From NCBI GenBank assembly GCA_033439795.1, contig JAUTDP010000002.1, positions 5,084,001 through 5,148,000 of the forward strand: a stretch of DNA of 64,000 nucleotides, in the 5' to 3' direction. Of the stretch, positions 52,581-63,228 are shown in pieces. Every line of letters begins with the position of its first letter. Position 1 is the first letter of the stretch. Under the pieces are notes generated by a model. That model searched no databases and was not told the origin of the DNA. It was given only the letters and a program-made list of their open reading frames with translations. Source of the DNA: Sordaria brevicollis. Its lineage: Eukaryota; Ascomycota; Sordariomycetes; Sordariales; Sordariaceae. A program made the translations under genes and the position numbers.

Positions 52581-55500
52581 TTTGGCGAAAAAAATGACAG
52601 GGCAATGTTGATATTCAGAGTGACACCTAGTAGTATCTGTTCTCTCCGTGTGATTCGAACCAGTTGTGATGATGATGCTCGTTGAATGCTCTGACTGTCT
52701 GCTCTCTGTTAACCACTTGGTTCATGAGGGCACTCCCTCAAGACTTATATCCTCCTCCACGATGAAGCATGGTGGATCTTCGACCGACAAGGACGATCGA
52801 CTCGGTCGGTCAACGGAGTTGTGTAACAGTAGCAGGATATAACGCCCAGAAACTGTCCCGGGGAGTAAACATCCGACTTGCTACCCTCATTGGACATATA
52901 AAGAGAACCCAACATGAACAGGAAACACCGTAGCGTTGAACCCCAGCCCAACGGTCTCCGTGTCTGGTTCACCAACGGCTGTATGTGGTCGTGGGAAGGG
53001 AATCCTCTCCAATGCGTCAAGCGAACAGGAAGACAAAGGAAATGAACTGACGCTCTCACGACATTATTGCCTCACGGCCGACATGTCCACCAGGAGGTTT
53101 TGACCGAGTGTCCATCGCGAGTCTCACCGGTCGCTGGTGTGCAGCCTATAGCAACGGGAGCACCGGGCCGCGAGGGGCTAATAAGGGCGAGCCGCGCCGT
53201 AACCACCACCAATTTGTCCTTGGCTTCCCTCATCCGGCTTACCGTGGGTACCTTTGCGTCGTCTGGTTGGCATGCTCTTCTGGTTTCAGGTTGCTCCTGG
53301 TTGAGGAGACCGGTGACGGGGTAGCCTGTGAGAAGCTGCAGTTCTTTATGATAGCCGAGAGAACCCCATGCAAAGTAGATGGGCTCTTCCTGGCCGAGGG
53401 TGTCTTCCATGCTGCTTTAGGCTCGTCTCGATGGAACGTGGGCTGATCTTCCAGATAGCATGCTGTCTGGCTACCACTAGCTGCAGAACAAAATCGTGCG
53501 CCCTGACGTGCATCAACCAAACTTTGACTGCAGAATGCCAAGACTCGGTCTCCAAAGGACAGGACTCAAAATCTTTGGACGTCAAGACTTCTCTGAGCTC
53601 CAGTGACGATGAAAGCAACGCGGAGAATGCATTAAGCCGTTCGACGTTGCTGTCGTGGCCGGTCTGGCTGGGACCCATGCATCAGGTGTGGTCAGGTGCT
53701 CTCCTTGTCACCCCAACATCCCACGCGCACTGGCCCTGGATTGCTGACAGCACTGTGACTATTGAAGTTGGGAGGGCAGCTAGGCCAGTCTTGAAGAAGA
53801 ATCTGTTGACGGATAACAGCCAACCGGATGCTCCGGCACCCCAACCTGTTCTGTTATAACCAGCGACGTCCACTGCCAGAATCCAGGACTGCAACCTTTT
53901 CTGTCAGTTCTCACATGGCGGATCTCTGAACAACCACCCGGCACTTTTTCGTCCACCAGCATCACGACGACTGGAGCACTTCAACGAGATGACTGCTGCG
54001 TGAGTTGCCTACCCTTCGTTTAAGTCCTTACCTGATCGTGAGCTTTTGTTAACTGATAGCAGGTCGAGTATTCCTCCGGGGTAGCGAAGGCCTGGTCGAG
54101 CTGTTGGATTTATAAGATGCTTCGACGGGCTAGTGGCAGCCGGCAGCCAGCATGTTTCTGGTACCTGCCCGCACGTGGCTGATAAATGTCTCAGCAATGA
54201 TTTCGGCAACAAGTTGCGAGTACGCTTGACATCATCCTTGTCTCGATATCTCGGTGGTCGAATCACATCATCCTGGGAGGCAACCCATGCGAATGGCTGT
54301 CGCTGAATGCAGTGTGCGCCGAACCCTTGGCATACCCTTGTCCAAATCTTGGTGTAACGTTGGGTGATGGTGTGGTCGGGGATTTTTGGTATGGACGATG
54401 GAAAGACGACACGAGGCACCGAAATGATGATATTCATGGACTCTGGGAGACGGTCAGTACAACTGGCAATCGAGGGGGAAATGAGCAAGCAGGAGAGTTG
54501 AAACAGGGAGTAAACGCGGACGCGACCAAGTTTACCACACAAGTTTGCAGCTGTGAGAGCGGGGGTGAAGCGGCGGCCGACAACACGGACAAGAAGTTCA
54601 TGACGAGAACTGATGATCGGGCTTCGACGCCGGAGACCCAAGGAGCCCAAGCCGTCCATCCGGTAGCTGCCAGGAGTCGAGACACGCCTCTGCTCCAACC
54701 AGCCACAAGACTTGACTCCGATGGCGAGGGACAAATGGTCTGTGCTGCCAACCTCGCAGGAGGCTGGTCTCGATCTGGAGTCCTGTCTTTCGGTTGCCTC
54801 AAATTGCGGGCCTTCTCCTCTTTCAGACTCTGACGTTTTTCTTTGGTCTTGTTGCTCGCTCCTTGAAACACGAGGCGGCGCCGCAGCGGTCGGATGGCTC
54901 GTCGTTTGACTTTGGAGATTTTGAGGGATTGTTGAGAATGGTATCAAGGGCCATCCACTCATGTTGGACTTGAGTGCTGTCTTTGCAAAGGTCAGATCAA
55001 GTCTTGTTCCCAGCTCCGGACTGGCTTTGTCTGGTATTGCCGGCATAGAGGGAGGAGAAGATGGGTGGTATCGACTTACTCCAGCAAGCAAAATTCCTAG
55101 ATGGAGTGAAAAGCATCAAGTGCCTGGAAATATCTCTCTTCGTTCGTTCCAAAACCGACCAGATACACACAGGGGTAGCGGAGGCAACAGCCCACCAACG
55201 TTTTGTTAGTCCCACTGTCAGTCAGTAATATCTCTGCCTTTCCATGAACATCCAAGTTTTTTTTAGTTTTTTTCTGGCTGGAGAGGCCCACGAAGGCGAG
55301 ACCTGGCTGTGGAATATGAGCAACGGGACCTGAAAGATCACTGAAGGATCATAACTCGGGGTTGTTCGAGGGAGCTCCTGGTCGACAACCGGTCCTCGGT
55401 GCCCAGGCTCGGTTTGTCATACCACGGGTATCAAATTGATGGTGTCTGAGTGGCTGACCTACGTCCTTGCTCGAAGGCTGCCCCAAATCACAACAATACC

Positions 55501-56405
55501 TGCCGAGCTGGAGAGTTTAGATTTGTTGAGTTCGTGGACTTGTGGCCGCATGGCGGCAACGGTGACGAGCCGGGTTGAACATGTCGCAGCGCCGGGGCCG
55601 GCTTGCCGGAGACAAACGGCGAGTGGCCGCACGTGAGCGTATCGGTAATTTGGTATAGAGCAGCCCGTGAGATAGATTGGGCGGTCGCTGGACGAATAGC
55701 ATCGACGGGTTCTCTGGACCTGTGAGAATGATCAGCATTCTGGGAGAACCAATCGAGGAGTAGGAGAGAGGGGGGAAAAGCCTTACAACAATGCTACGAG
55801 TATCGCGTACTGTACCTTCGTTATTGAATCCAAGCTCTACGAATTCGGAACTGACATCACAGCTTTCGCCGATGCGCCATCATTGAGATAGGAATCGAGA
55901 GATTATTTCGTTGGTGCAAAGGGGAGCCTCGCGGAAAGTTTCGGGCAGAGAGGGCAATGGCTCGAACATGGAAAAGAGATGCTGGCAAATGCGGCAGTTA
56001 CTCTTGCCAAAGCCAATGTGAAATGGGCAAGTTCAATCGCCCGAAGATGGAAAGGGCGCACGACCGCAATTGAGAACGCGGTTGCCAAACTCTCGGCGCG
56101 TGTGGTCCGATGACGGCAGCACGCATCATTCTTTCGTCCCATCTACGGCAGGCACCACGGGTACCTGCAGGTATGTTTCCACACGTAATGTTACAAAGCA
56201 CTCGGTCATGTTTTTGTATCGTTCCTTGAGCTTGGATACGATGACGGAAAGATTGAGCTCCCTCTCAGTGATATTTTCACACAGCATTTTCATGATGACT
56301 CGTCCATATCACAAAAACTGACATTCAACCTATTCCGCTAAAACTACAATCGTTCGCCATATCACTCTTATTTTCTTCCCTCTACCCCCTCTGTCCACCA
56401 CTTGC
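52581..56405. other. long intergenic stretch, no gene firmly recognised
   Basis: About 3.8 kb. The longest open frame is on the minus strand, 54009-55091, but it starts from TTG, has no family motif and has a Ser/Arg-rich composition typical of chance frames. A second minus-strand frame (53072-53410, ATG start) has reasonable codon use but nothing recognisable. Neither is annotated as a gene. Confidence 0.4.
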
Positions 56406-57491
56406 TTACCGCCCCCTCACCTCCTCCGGCACCACCACCAACGGGATATACTCCTCCTTCAACACCGCATCACACGTACCGCTCCCACAGTTACTCGCCA
56501 AGTTCTTCTCCGCCTCAAACTCCGCCAAGCCCAAATACGTCTTCCCACCCACCGCCAGCCTAGTAAACTTGACATTGAACTTGCTCAGGGGCATCTCATC
56601 CCCTTTAACAGCTTCAACAGCACTGCCATCCGCCTCGGCCTCGGCCTCCGGCTTAACAACCTCAAACATAAAATACCCCTCCTCCACCTCACTACACGCC
56701 TGCACCTTCTCAAACGGAGACTCCCCAGCGGCTTCATTCCACTCGACGGTGCACTTGGCCGTCGTGTCCAGGCCGTCAAAGCCAGTCCCGGGCTCGGTGA
56801 TGGTTAAACTGATGGAGCTGAGGCCGGAGCTACCGGTTGCTGAAGCGGTGGAAGGGCGGTGCGTTTCGACGTGGGAGATTTGCCACGGGATGGGCGGCTC
56901 TGGCTCTTCGCCAGTTAACTCGTCGGTCTGACGGGTCTTGAGATCGGATGACTTGAAGCCGATTTCCTTGGGAGTAAAACGGAGGGGAGTCGATTCGGGA
57001 CGGAGCTGGGCGTGGCAGAAGCCGCTGGCGGCGCACATGAAACTCATTTCCTCTTCTGGGCCGCTAGCAAGAGAGACGGAGCCGATATAGAGCTGGCCGT
57101 CGTTGGTGAAGCGCGTGAGGCGGAGGATGAAGTTGCTGATGGATGGCTGTTGTTCGTCAGAGGAGGAGGAGGAGGAAGAAGAGAGTGGGTTGGCTTGGAG
57201 GACTTCGAACTCCCAGGTTCCGTCTTCTACGGGGGTGCATTCGCGTGCGGAAAAGTATGGTGACTCGCCCTTTGTGAGGGAGTCCCATTCAATGGCGCAG
57301 GTTGCTGTGCTGTTGCTGGCGCTGTTGGGGTCGGTGATGGTGGTTTTGATGTAGCTGATTGTGCTACTGTCAGGGCGACCGGAGGGGGAGTAAGATTCTA
57401 CTTGGAGGATTTCCCATGGTGCCAAGGTCTGAGCTGCAACGATGGTGCTTGAGGTGAGGGACAAGAGTCCGAGGAAGGCTGGGCGATGCAT
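56406..57491 (-). CDS. secreted protein with an internal duplication, function unknown
   Basis: An intronless frame of 361 residues with a signal peptide (MHRPAFLGLLSLTSSTIVAA). Two homologous halves follow. Each starts PWEILQVESYSPSG or PWQISHVETHRPS, continues through a TITDP/TITEP segment, C-x-(I/V)EW, GESPYF or GESPFE, a Cys before a WEFEV or FMFEV strand, then LRLTRF or VKFTRL, and ends with a CxxxxxC or CGSGTC pair. The alternating short strands and conserved Cys suggest a beta-rich fold, perhaps AA1-like, but I cannot confirm that. A Ser-rich spacer sits in the first half and an acidic Ala/Glu spacer in the second. Two copies of AAATCCGGGGT lie 265 and 309 bases upstream. Confidence 0.8.
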   Translation of the reverse strand: MHRPAFLGLLSLTSSTIVAAQTLAPWEILQVESYSPSGRPDSSTISYIKTTITDPNSASNSTATCAIEWDSLTKGESPYFSARECTPVEDGTWEFEVLQANPLSSSSSSSSDEQQPSISNFILRLTRFTNDGQLYIGSVSLASGPEEEMSFMCAASGFCHAQLRPESTPLRFTPKEIGFKSSDLKTRQTDELTGEEPEPPIPWQISHVETHRPSTASATGSSGLSSISLTITEPGTGFDGLDTTAKCTVEWNEAAGESPFEKVQACSEVEEGYFMFEVVKPEAEAEADGSAVEAVKGDEMPLSKFNVKFTRLAVGGKTYLGLAEFEAEKNLASNCGSGTCDAVLKEEYIPLVVVPEEVRGR

Positions 57492-58825
57492 GGTGATGGA
57501 AGGTTGGAGATGAGACTAGGCGACGAGTTGGAAAAGTTGAATGACAAGACCGACCGAACGGCTTGACGAGAACCAAGCAACATTCTTATACAAACCTCCC
57601 GCGTCTCATGACGAACCCGACACTCTGGATACCACCGAGGTTTGTCACCGCAGACATGGTGTTGTGGCAAGTCTGGTCATGGAAATAGGGGTTGGTGTTC
57701 CATCACGTAGTAGCACGACCTCCGTGGACGAACCATTGGGTTTCATCGAACCGCCAAATCCGGGGTTGTCAAAGCGTCTCGTTGCCCAGAAGGATCCTCA
57801 AATCCGGGGTGACTGTCGGTGTTAAAACCGATAAGGTTCTTTATCCGTAAAGTGTCCTGGCTCATTCAGGGGTAAGCGAAATTGGGGTGCTGCAACGAAA
57901 CACTACTTACAACAAGCTTCACACGCTTTCGCCTAATTCGGTACCAGCGCTTTGACGGCCAATATACTATCGCGTATATTAACTTTGATATTGTTGCGCA
58001 CGTTGAAGAGCTATTTCCGACATTTGCTTCTCCTGGGTCCTATGACTGAAGCTGCACGTGTTGCCCTTGGGTAAGTGTTCTTTGGGAATCGGTCGCCGAA
58101 GACGACGGCAGCGATGAAGGATGTATAGGGCCGGCTGCACCAAGTCACAAGTGTCCATCAACCGGGTCACATCACACCAACAGTCACCACATTGTTTTGG
58201 ACGTATTGTTGGAATAGTGGGATATGGTAAAACACGGGCGTTATTGGTTTCACATCGGAAGGTACCGGAGTTGGCACCGTGGTTCTCGTCGCGGTACTCG
58301 TCTGCACTCGAAGCGGCTCAGATCCATCCTCAAAGAGCAGACATGGTCTTAAACCCGTGATGCTGCAAACTCGACAAGGACAACTAATTCATGACCAACA
58401 AGCTTGGTTCAAATGTTCAGGACACAGTTCACATTTCACAGGCATACATTGAACATCACGAAAACAAACTGTTCAGACGAATGTACCATGTTTTCCATTC
58501 CCATTTCCCCTATCGAATACCTCCCGTCATACTGACTAGTGCTGTCAGATGATTCAATGATCCCTTCTGATACCATGAAAATCCCTTCGGATATGACCTT
58601 ATACCCCCTTCGAATCCCTCGAGAAACTGTGCCATGCTAAGTGAACCTTACTTAAGCCACCCCCGCCCTGCCTGTTCGTCCACTCAAAACCCTTTACCAA
58701 ACCGTCGACGCCGAAGACTCGATGCCAAAAGGGAAGAAACTGAAGAAACCGTGAAAGCCGTGGTGAGCTGGGTTGGGTGCTAAAGCCGTGGATGATGGCA
58801 GCGGAAGGAGTGAAGTGGGAACCGC
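57492..58825. other. intergenic, no gene recognised
   Basis: Holds two direct copies of AAATCCGGGGT (57756-57766 and 57800-57810), 44 bases apart, in the upstream region of the duplicated secreted protein. No coding sequence recognised. Confidence 0.45.
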
Positions 58826-59596
58826 TCAGGGCTCACCGGGGCGCTTCGCCTCCTTGAAGTCACCGCTGGGATACTGAATGTCCCAGACCTCCTGACCGTT
58901 AAGGGGGTCCTGCAGGCCCAGCTGGTGCGGGCACTTCGCCTGGTTGAAGCCGGCCTTAAAATCCGGGATCTCGCAGAGCTCGTTATAGCCAAGATTACAT
59001 TGGCTATCGTAAATATTCCACAGCTCGAAATTCTTGGCGACCCAAGAATTGGGAGCGTTGAGCACGCAGTTCGAGATATAGTTGATCGACGTGGCGGCTG
59101 AGAATGGGAGCTTTCCGCTCGCGGTGCCGTTGATGATTTGGCGGCAATTGTTGGGGTCAATGGTCTTGTAGTGGGCCGTGATGCCGCCATCTTTGGGAGG
59201 CTCGATATGGGCCTTGTCGGTTGCGGGGTAGCCGGTGTACAGGTAGTTGAAGGCATTGAAACTGATATCGTGGGCGCCGACCGAGTTGTCGACGCGGAAC
59301 AGGGTGACCTTACGGCCTTCGTAAGAGACCTCGATGCAAATGTCGTCGCATCCAATGGCCTCGGGCCAATATGCCATGTTGTTGACGTTCACCTTGCATC
59401 CCAACACACCCACCGAAGAAGAGTAGCTCGAGTGAGGTGTGATGTAGAAGTCGCCCTCAGCGGGCATCAGGGCGTGACCCTTGTTAACATCGATGCCGTC
59501 AGGGACAGATGAGCGGCCACCGATGGCGACGGCTGAGGCCTGGAGAGCGAGAGTGCCAACGAGGGCGAGGCGAGCGAGGAGGTTCTTGCCAAACAT
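58826..59596 (-). CDS. secreted MRSP1/expansin-like protein, paralogue B
   Basis: An intronless frame of 256 residues; signal peptide MFGKNLLARLALVGTLALQA. Family core: ITPHSSYSSSVGVLGCK, NNMAYWP, GCDDICIEV, GRKVTLFRVD, HDISFNAFNYLYTGYPA, GKLPFSAATSINYISNC, SWVAKNFELWNIYDSQC and CPHQLGLQDPLNGQEVWDI. It keeps the Cys pattern of paralogues A and C but is the most diverged of the upstream core (NNMAYWP for NRVAYWP) and has a longer, charged C-terminus. Its core promoter resembles that of D (59735-59747). Secreted; biochemical role not known. Confidence 0.82.
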   Translation of the reverse strand: MFGKNLLARLALVGTLALQASAVAIGGRSSVPDGIDVNKGHALMPAEGDFYITPHSSYSSSVGVLGCKVNVNNMAYWPEAIGCDDICIEVSYEGRKVTLFRVDNSVGAHDISFNAFNYLYTGYPATDKAHIEPPKDGGITAHYKTIDPNNCRQIINGTASGKLPFSAATSINYISNCVLNAPNSWVAKNFELWNIYDSQCNLGYNELCEIPDFKAGFNQAKCPHQLGLQDPLNGQEVWDIQYPSGDFKEAKRPGEP

Positions 59597-61452
59597 CTTG
59601 CTGGTAGTGCTTAATGTTTGTGGACGATCTTGTGGTTGTGTTCTTTCTTGAGACTTGGAAGACCGGATCTCGAGATCGATTGTTGGCTGTGGTGAGGAAA
59701 GTTCAAGAGTGGAAGAACTGGTGGGAGGAGGGGGTTTTTATATCTAGAGGGGAGGGAGAAATTTCTGGCCCGTCGCCAGTGACTCGTAGCTCCATTGAAG
59801 GTGAAGGGGACTACCATTCACTGTTATCGTGGCGGTTCAGACGGGACGAGCAAGTTTTGGGTGGAGATGTGGTAGGTGAAGGTGGTTTCGTGCCGTCGAC
59901 AACGGGCAGAATCCATCCCGCCCCATCAAACCAGAAGCGGTGAGAGTCCACAACGAGTTGAGACGACAGCAGCGGCAAGGTGAAGGTACCGCTTCGTTGG
60001 TATTGACTGAGGGCACTGTGCTGGGGATGGAAAGGCGCGGAACTTTGAGGACGCGTGAAGGTGTCGTCCGGGATGAGTGAAGGGGGTGAGCATGTTCGAT
60101 CCCGTTCCTTTTTGCGCGTTTTCGGCCTGCCGTGCCGGCACGCATCCCAGACGCACAGATGGACTTCCAACAGCAAATAAACTTTGAAGGGACGGAGGTG
60201 AATAGGTAGGCTCCCAAATCGAGGAGTCGAGCAATCCGGGGACATGGGATGGGTAGTTCGAACTGTTTCGATAGCTGTTAGCGTCGCGAAAAATCTGGAG
60301 TGATGGTTTTGGATAGACTCAGCCAGATTAGTGATCCGGAATGTTTGTTCACCATGCAAACAATGTCGTTGTATTTTCTTCGTTTTTCCCCTCGAGCAGA
60401 GTGTTGATGAGGCGTGTTAGAAGCCGGTGTATTGCTCACGTTTCCATGGCCGTTACTAGATATGAAAGTTGGAAAGACATGATGTTGATTTGAGGTGCAT
60501 CACTCCGCAGGACACATGCATGACCCCCTCCAGCCAAAGAATTTTCTATGACTGCAGCAATGAAACTGGGCGACTTCGCGATAGTGTAGGGAAGGAATGA
60601 AGGACACCACAAGGCCCGATCACCAAAAGAAGACACGATAACGGAGGAAACAAGGCCGACATCGGTGTCGCAATACCTGTTGGAAGGAGCTACTAGCATC
60701 AACTAGAGGAATGGGGAAGTCACGGCTCGATAGCGGCTACCATCGGCGAGCGCGAAACAAAAGTTGACCTAAACAGAAAGAGCGTTCCCGTCCATTGCCA
60801 GTTGGACACGAGTATCCCTTCCGCTTTTCGGTCTGCTAAACCAATTGTATCTGGTGGAGGTTGCAAAGTCCTGAGCCTCTCCTCGGACGCAGACGAACTA
60901 CTGTTCCAAAACCTCTACCGACCGTAACCGTAGATGTTCACCCAGACCGTCAACCAAAGTTAAGCAGCAAAGGGCCGAAATAGCTGAGATATCTGGTTTC
61001 AATCAATTCCCGTCGGTTCCTTCAATCTTGGATCAAGAAAAAGACTATCCATGCCTAGAGGTACTTAGGAATGGCAACAATCCAGGAGTCCAGCAACGAC
61101 GACACACTACGAACAGAAAAAGCACAAAAAAGACAAGAACAAGAAGCCACGAAAAGAAAAGAAGAGAAACTCGCGAAGGGTGTATGTCCCGTTCATTCCA
61201 GCAGAAGCAATTGCTAACTCTGACTGGCGTATAGTGTAGCAGCTCAGTCCAAAACCCGTCCCCGTCCTAATCCCGTCTGCGATACCCGAGCCACCATTTT
61301 CAATTTCCGACCACGTCAATGAACTCATCCCAGAATTCAAAACCTCCTTCTCCCGATCCAATCATCCCGTCGAGTCCCGAACGCCGTGGTCCCGCAAAGA
61401 AAAATGAGGGTCTGTCGGATGGTGTCATGCTGTCGGTCTTGACATGTCGCGC
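59597..61452. other. intergenic, no gene recognised apart from the promoter of paralogue B
   Basis: About 1.9 kb between paralogues B and C. Contains the CTAGATATAAAAA box of B. Other open frames look like chance. Confidence 0.4.
59735..59747 (-). promoter_or_regulatory. TATA-type core promoter of paralogue B
   Basis: On the minus strand CTAGATATAAAAA ends 139 bases upstream of the ATG at 59596. The same CTAGATATAAAA occurs 117 bases upstream of paralogue D. Confidence 0.6.
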
Positions 61453-62142
61453 TCAAGCATCAACAAGCTCACCACCCGGGTACGCGATGTTCCAAATCTC
61501 CTGTCCCTCCAGGACGTCGTTCGAACCAAGTGGGTGGGCACAAGTGGCTTGGTTGGCACCCGGAGCGAGCGTGCAAAGCTCATTGAAGCCGTGGTTGCAC
61601 ACGGGGTCGAGGATGTTCCAGAGCTCGTAGTTGTTGCCAACCCAGGTGCTGCGACCGGCCGTGCACGAGGTGACGAAGTTCATCGAGTTTGCGGCGGTGA
61701 AAGGGAGCTTGCCCGAGGCCGTCTTGATGAGGTGACGACAATTCTCAGCGGGGACGAACTTGTACTCGGCTGGGAAGCCGCCGCCGGGTTCGATGTGGCC
61801 CTTGACGGCCGGGTATCCGGTCTTGAGGTAATTCCAGGCGTCAAAGGAGATGTCGTATGCGGCCTTGGATGTATCGATCTTCAGGAGGGTGACTGAGCGG
61901 CCGTTGGCAGTGACTTCGACACAGATGTTGTCGCAGTCCACCGACGAGGGCCAGTAAGCGACACGGTTGGTGTCGATCTTGCAGCCGAGCACGCCGACTG
62001 ACGAGGAGTAGTACGGATGAGGCGTGATACCCTTGTCGGGAACTGGAATGGCCGCGGCTTCAGGGCCGGGAATGGCAATGGCTGAAGCGAGCTTGGTGCC
62101 GACGGCGGCGAAAGAGAGTAGGGAAGACTTGAGAGAGACCAT
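61453..62142 (-). CDS. secreted MRSP1/expansin-like protein, paralogue C
   Basis: An intronless frame of 229 residues; signal peptide MVSLKSSLLSFAAVGTKLAS followed by a short propeptide. Family core: ITPHPYYSSSVGVLGCKIDT, NRVAYWPSSVDCDNICVEV, GRSVTLLKIDTSKAAYDIS, DAWNYLKTGYPA, GKLPFTAANSMNFVTSC, TWVGNNYELWNILDPVC, ATCAHPLGSNDVLEGQEIW. By eye it is close to the family consensus and is the intact gene nearest to paralogue D. It shares strand with B and lies about 1.9 kb upstream of it. A TATATA element lies about 150 bases upstream of the start. Confidence 0.84.
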   Translation of the reverse strand: MVSLKSSLLSFAAVGTKLASAIAIPGPEAAAIPVPDKGITPHPYYSSSVGVLGCKIDTNRVAYWPSSVDCDNICVEVTANGRSVTLLKIDTSKAAYDISFDAWNYLKTGYPAVKGHIEPGGGFPAEYKFVPAENCRHLIKTASGKLPFTAANSMNFVTSCTAGRSTWVGNNYELWNILDPVCNHGFNELCTLAPGANQATCAHPLGSNDVLEGQEIWNIAYPGGELVDA

Positions 62143-62290
62143 CTTGCTGACTGTTGCAGTTTAGACTTGGTGAGTGGTGAGATGGTGACCGTCGGTTTTC
62201 GAGTATGAGAAGGAGGCAGGGTATGGTATTCTGCTTCGGGTGGTGGATGGATTGGAAGTAAGAACAAGAAGAGGGGCTAGTGGAAAGGGA

Positions 62291-62305
62291 GGGTTATATA
62301 TCTGG
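62291..62305 (-). promoter_or_regulatory. TATA-type core promoter of paralogue C
   Basis: On the minus strand CCAGATATATAACCC lies about 150 bases upstream of the ATG at 62142, at the same distance and with the same AGATATA core as in B and D. Confidence 0.5.
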
Positions 62306-63100
62306 GAGAGGAGGAGGACGAGGAGGATCCTCTGGCTTGATCACGGTCCACCAGAAAACCCAAAGGCCCTCGAGGGCAGTTCACTGGCCTTGTCATCTTG
62401 ACGATATAGGTGAGTGATTGCAGACGAACGGATCAGGGGCGGGCGGTGAGGACTTTTAACTTTCACTCAGACGAAAAGTAACTCGGGTAGTGCTAGAGAT
62501 GACGGCTCATAGCTTACCGTCTGCTGTCACTGATGGACACTTCCAAGCCGTTCTCTTCAGATGACGCCTATTCACACGTGATAGTCGTTTGATAGCCATG
62601 GAGCAAAAAGGCGGAATCAGTCACAGGTTTGTTGGTGTTTACATTGGATACCGTCAGGAGTTTTGTGACTGGGATTACTCAAGCTTCACACTCAACCAGA
62701 ATCTATGGATTATGAGTTAGGGTAAACGGAGAGTTGCAGGTTGAGCCGCTTGCTCAGAAGAAGACGAAAGACTTCACCATCCAGTAAGCATGGGTTGGTG
62801 ATGGGCTGAGAAAACTTGCTCACGTAAAAGGCATAAGATGGGTACAGTGTCCCATTCACAGGATCAGATGAGGACGGTTCTTGGACATCAGGCACGGCTG
62901 GTGCGGTTTCCTACCAGACCATGTTCTCATCCCAATCATTCGTTGACTGCCAACGCCTTCCATAGCCTTCGAAGCTTCAGGCTGGATCCCATTCACCAAC
63001 AACGGGATCCTTCACTTCAACAATTCTGTTTGGACTAGGTCACGAAGCCCCAGGAAGCCAAGTGAGTTCAACGTACGGCGGAGGATTGGCACTCCCAATT

Positions 63101-63112
63101 CTAGATATAAAA
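63101..63112 (+). promoter_or_regulatory. TATA-type core promoter of paralogue D
   Basis: CTAGATATAAAA lies 117 bases upstream of the ATG at 63229, identical over 12 bases to the box in front of paralogue B. Confidence 0.6.
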
Positions 63113-63228
63113 CCACCCTTCTCCTCCAGACTTCTGAGCCTTCCCTGCTCTAACCACCAACCACAAGAACGCAGACCTTGAACAAATCCAACCACCAGAC
63201 CAACCAATATCTCAAGACTTCTGCCACC

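Larger units (their letters stand above)
62143..63228. other. divergent intergenic region between paralogues C and D
   Basis: Holds the promoters of C (62291-62305) and D (63101-63112), which read outward. No gene between them is recognised. Confidence 0.5.

Noticed and set aside
52640..52670. A GGTTCGAATC word on the minus strand, resembling a tRNA B box
   Set aside because: No T-stem pairing, A box or acceptor stem can be found around it.
53072..53410. A 112-codon ATG frame on the minus strand with reasonable codon choice
   Set aside because: No family motif, no signal peptide, no splice signal to further exons, so a gene is not supported.
54009..55091. A 360-codon open frame on the minus strand
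   Set aside because: Starts at TTG, Ser/Arg/Pro-rich composition without any motif, and an overlapping long frame on the other strand; looks like a GC-driven chance frame.
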